From the NCBI GenBank assembly GCA_965658745.1, contig CBFHTK010000011.1, positions 1-64,000 on the forward strand: a DNA stretch of 64,000 nucleotides, in the 5' to 3' direction. A model generated the notes under the pieces. The model made no database searches and was not told where the DNA came from. It worked only from the letters and a program-made list of their open reading frames with translations. Source of the stretch: JAHDFB01 sp965658745. Lineage in GTDB: Bacteria; Bacteroidota; Bacteroidia; Chitinophagales; Saprospiraceae. Shown here piece by piece: positions 62,736-64,000 of this stretch; the stretch's first letter is position 1, and every line of letters starts with the position of its first letter. A program made the translations under genes and the position numbers.

Positions 62736-64000
62736 ATGAATAGAATTTTTAATATACTGCTTTGTTTTTACATCATCCTGGGTGTTTCTCATCAAGGGGC
62801 TTTCGCCCAAAAGGATAGTCTTGAAATAGTCGACTACGAAACTGTAAAAGATTATGAAATCGGTGGTATTAAGGTTACGGGTTTAAAGTACCGTGATTCT
62901 AAAGCTATAATCGCGGTTTCTGGCTTGAGAGTAGGAAAGAAAATCAAGATCCCAGGACAAGAAATACCTTCTGCTATTCGACAGTTATTGAGGCTTCAAC
63001 TCTTTTCTGATATTGAGATTATTCTGGATAGAACAATCGGTGATGTGGCTTTCTTGGAGATTAGATTGGTCGAACGACCTACATTGACCAAATTTAGCTA
63101 TCTAGGGGTTAAGAAGTCTAAGCATGATGATTTAAATGAAATCTTGGAAAATGTTGTGGTGAAAGGTGGTATTGTCACCGAAGATATGAAGCAATTGGCT
63201 CGGACAAAGTTGCTTGATTTTTATTATGGAAAAGGTTTTCAAGACACTGAAGTCCGTATAGTCGAAATGCCTGATACTTCAAAGTCCAATGCGGTTCAAT
63301 TAAGATTTGAAGTGGATCGTAAGAAAAGAGTTAAGATTAAGGAAATTGATTTTGTAGGAAATGACAATGTAAAAGATTGGCGATTACGTAGAAAATTGGC
63401 TGAAACTAAAACGCAGTTGAATATCCTCAAAAAGTCAAAGTTTATTCAGGAAGATTTTGATGCCGATAAGAATGCTATCATCAACTACTATAATAATATT
63501 GGTTTTAGAGATGCAAAAATCGAGGGCGATTCTGTCTGGCGTGATGAGAAAGGCAAGATTCATATCAAGGTTTTTGTTGATGAAGGTGATAAGTTCTATT
63601 TCCGGGATATCAGTTGGAAAGGAAATTCCATATATGATCAAGCGTATCTAGAGCGAGTTCTTGGAATCGAGAAAGGAGATGTTTATAACAAAGACCTGCT
63701 GGAAAAACGCTTGACCTTTAGTCTTGACGGTCGTGACGTATCTTCTCTATATATGGATGATGGATATTTAATGTTCCGTGTTGATCCTGTTGAAAAGGCA
63801 ATCGAAGGAGATAGTATTGATATTGAGATTAGAATTACCGAAGGACCTCAAGTAACAATCGATAGAGTGATCATTAAGGGTAATGATCGTACAAATGAGA
63901 ATGTAATCCGTCGTGAAATCAGAACAAGACCAGGGAAGAAATTCTCAAGATCGGACATTATTAGATCTCAAAGGCAGATAATTAATTTAGGATACTTTAA
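62736..64000 (+). CDS. bamA: BamA outer-membrane assembly factor (5' part)
   Basis: The frame runs off the right edge; 421 codons are present. BamA inserts beta-barrel proteins into the outer membrane. A signal peptide ends GAFAQ (residue 25), then repeated POTRA domains: IGGIKVTGLKYRDSKAII, RVKIKEIDFVGNDNVKDWRLRRKL, FYFRDISWKGNSIYDQAYLERVL and TIDRVIIKGNDRTNENVIRREI. The barrel lies beyond the window. ATG 62736 follows GAAAGGA, a good ribosome site. Neighbour of uppS as in many Bacteroidota. Confidence 0.95.
   Translation, partial: MNRIFNILLCFYIILGVSHQGAFAQKDSLEIVDYETVKDYEIGGIKVTGLKYRDSKAIIAVSGLRVGKKIKIPGQEIPSAIRQLLRLQLFSDIEIILDRTIGDVAFLEIRLVERPTLTKFSYLGVKKSKHDDLNEILENVVVKGGIVTEDMKQLARTKLLDFYYGKGFQDTEVRIVEMPDTSKSNAVQLRFEVDRKKRVKIKEIDFVGNDNVKDWRLRRKLAETKTQLNILKKSKFIQEDFDADKNAIINYYNNIGFRDAKIEGDSVWRDEKGKIHIKVFVDEGDKFYFRDISWKGNSIYDQAYLERVLGIEKGDVYNKDLLEKRLTFSLDGRDVSSLYMDDGYLMFRVDPVEKAIEGDSIDIEIRITEGPQVTIDRVIIKGNDRTNENVIRREIRTRPGKKFSRSDIIRSQRQIINLGYF

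Noticed and set aside
1..64000. CRISPR array, prophage, toxin-antitoxin pair or biosynthetic cluster
   Set aside because: No regularly spaced repeats, phage structural genes, paired small toxin genes or clustered synthases were seen on either strand.

Overview
The window reads as chromosomal DNA of a Bacteroidota bacterium, most likely of the Saprospiria/Cytophagia type. The evidence is an AT-rich genome, promoter boxes of the Bacteroidota form TAnnTTTG (clearest at the tRNA-Gln gene), few Shine-Dalgarno sites, a secreted thioredoxin-like protein with a type IX secretion C-terminal sorting domain, surface-type lipoproteins with acidic residues after the lipidated Cys, DUF6089 and PD40-OmpA envelope proteins, and an eukaryote-like long IleRS. 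I cannot name a genus. Three runs of N (19192-19289, 37070-37388, 50351-50514) interrupt ileS, clpB and sucB. Layout, left to right: 0-9.2 kb holds an acyl-CoA thioesterase, a TauE/SafE permease, a Rel (p)ppGpp enzyme coupled to a Fur regulator, a stand-alone PaaZ fusion enzyme and an aminopeptidase P. 9.2-14.3 kb is an accessory patch: a membrane-anchored AraC regulator, a surface GH16 glucanase, a truncated IS110 transposase spliced onto the tail of a lost outer-membrane protein gene, and two large GC-rich hairpins bracketing that remnant. 14.3-18.5 kb has the T9SS-exported thioredoxin-like protein, a lytic transglycosylase, a palindromic MITE-like element and a GC-rich structured island. 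18.5-27.4 kb has ileS, a repeat-filled gap, an alpha/beta hydrolase whose stop codon lies in tRNA-Gln, a glutaminase, a di-haem peroxidase and an AraC regulator. 27.4-32.1 kb has an FKBP lipoprotein, a second TauE/SafE permease with an unknown 130-residue partner, and a divergent CBS-CBS-Usp-Usp stress operon. 32.2-43.6 kb has a vWA protein, thrB, clpB, a GlmU-like nucleotidyltransferase, small secreted proteins and a PLP decarboxylase broken by one in-frame stop. 43.6-64 kb is mostly core: prfA, a CNNM/CorC transporter coupled to an Smr protein, DUF6089, sucB, two PD40-OmpA proteins, dapD, a PAP2-like membrane protein, a GH3-family enzyme, recO, uppS and the start of bamA. The strongest unexplained signals are non-coding. 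Two inverted, diverged copies of one composite repeat (R1-R2-R1) fill the gaps at 5.09-5.55 kb and 21.93-22.80 kb. A 170-bp element with 21-bp terminal inverted repeats sits at 17929-18098. Two nested hairpins flank the IS110 remnant. I found no CRISPR array, no prophage and no clear complete new defence or biosynthetic system.
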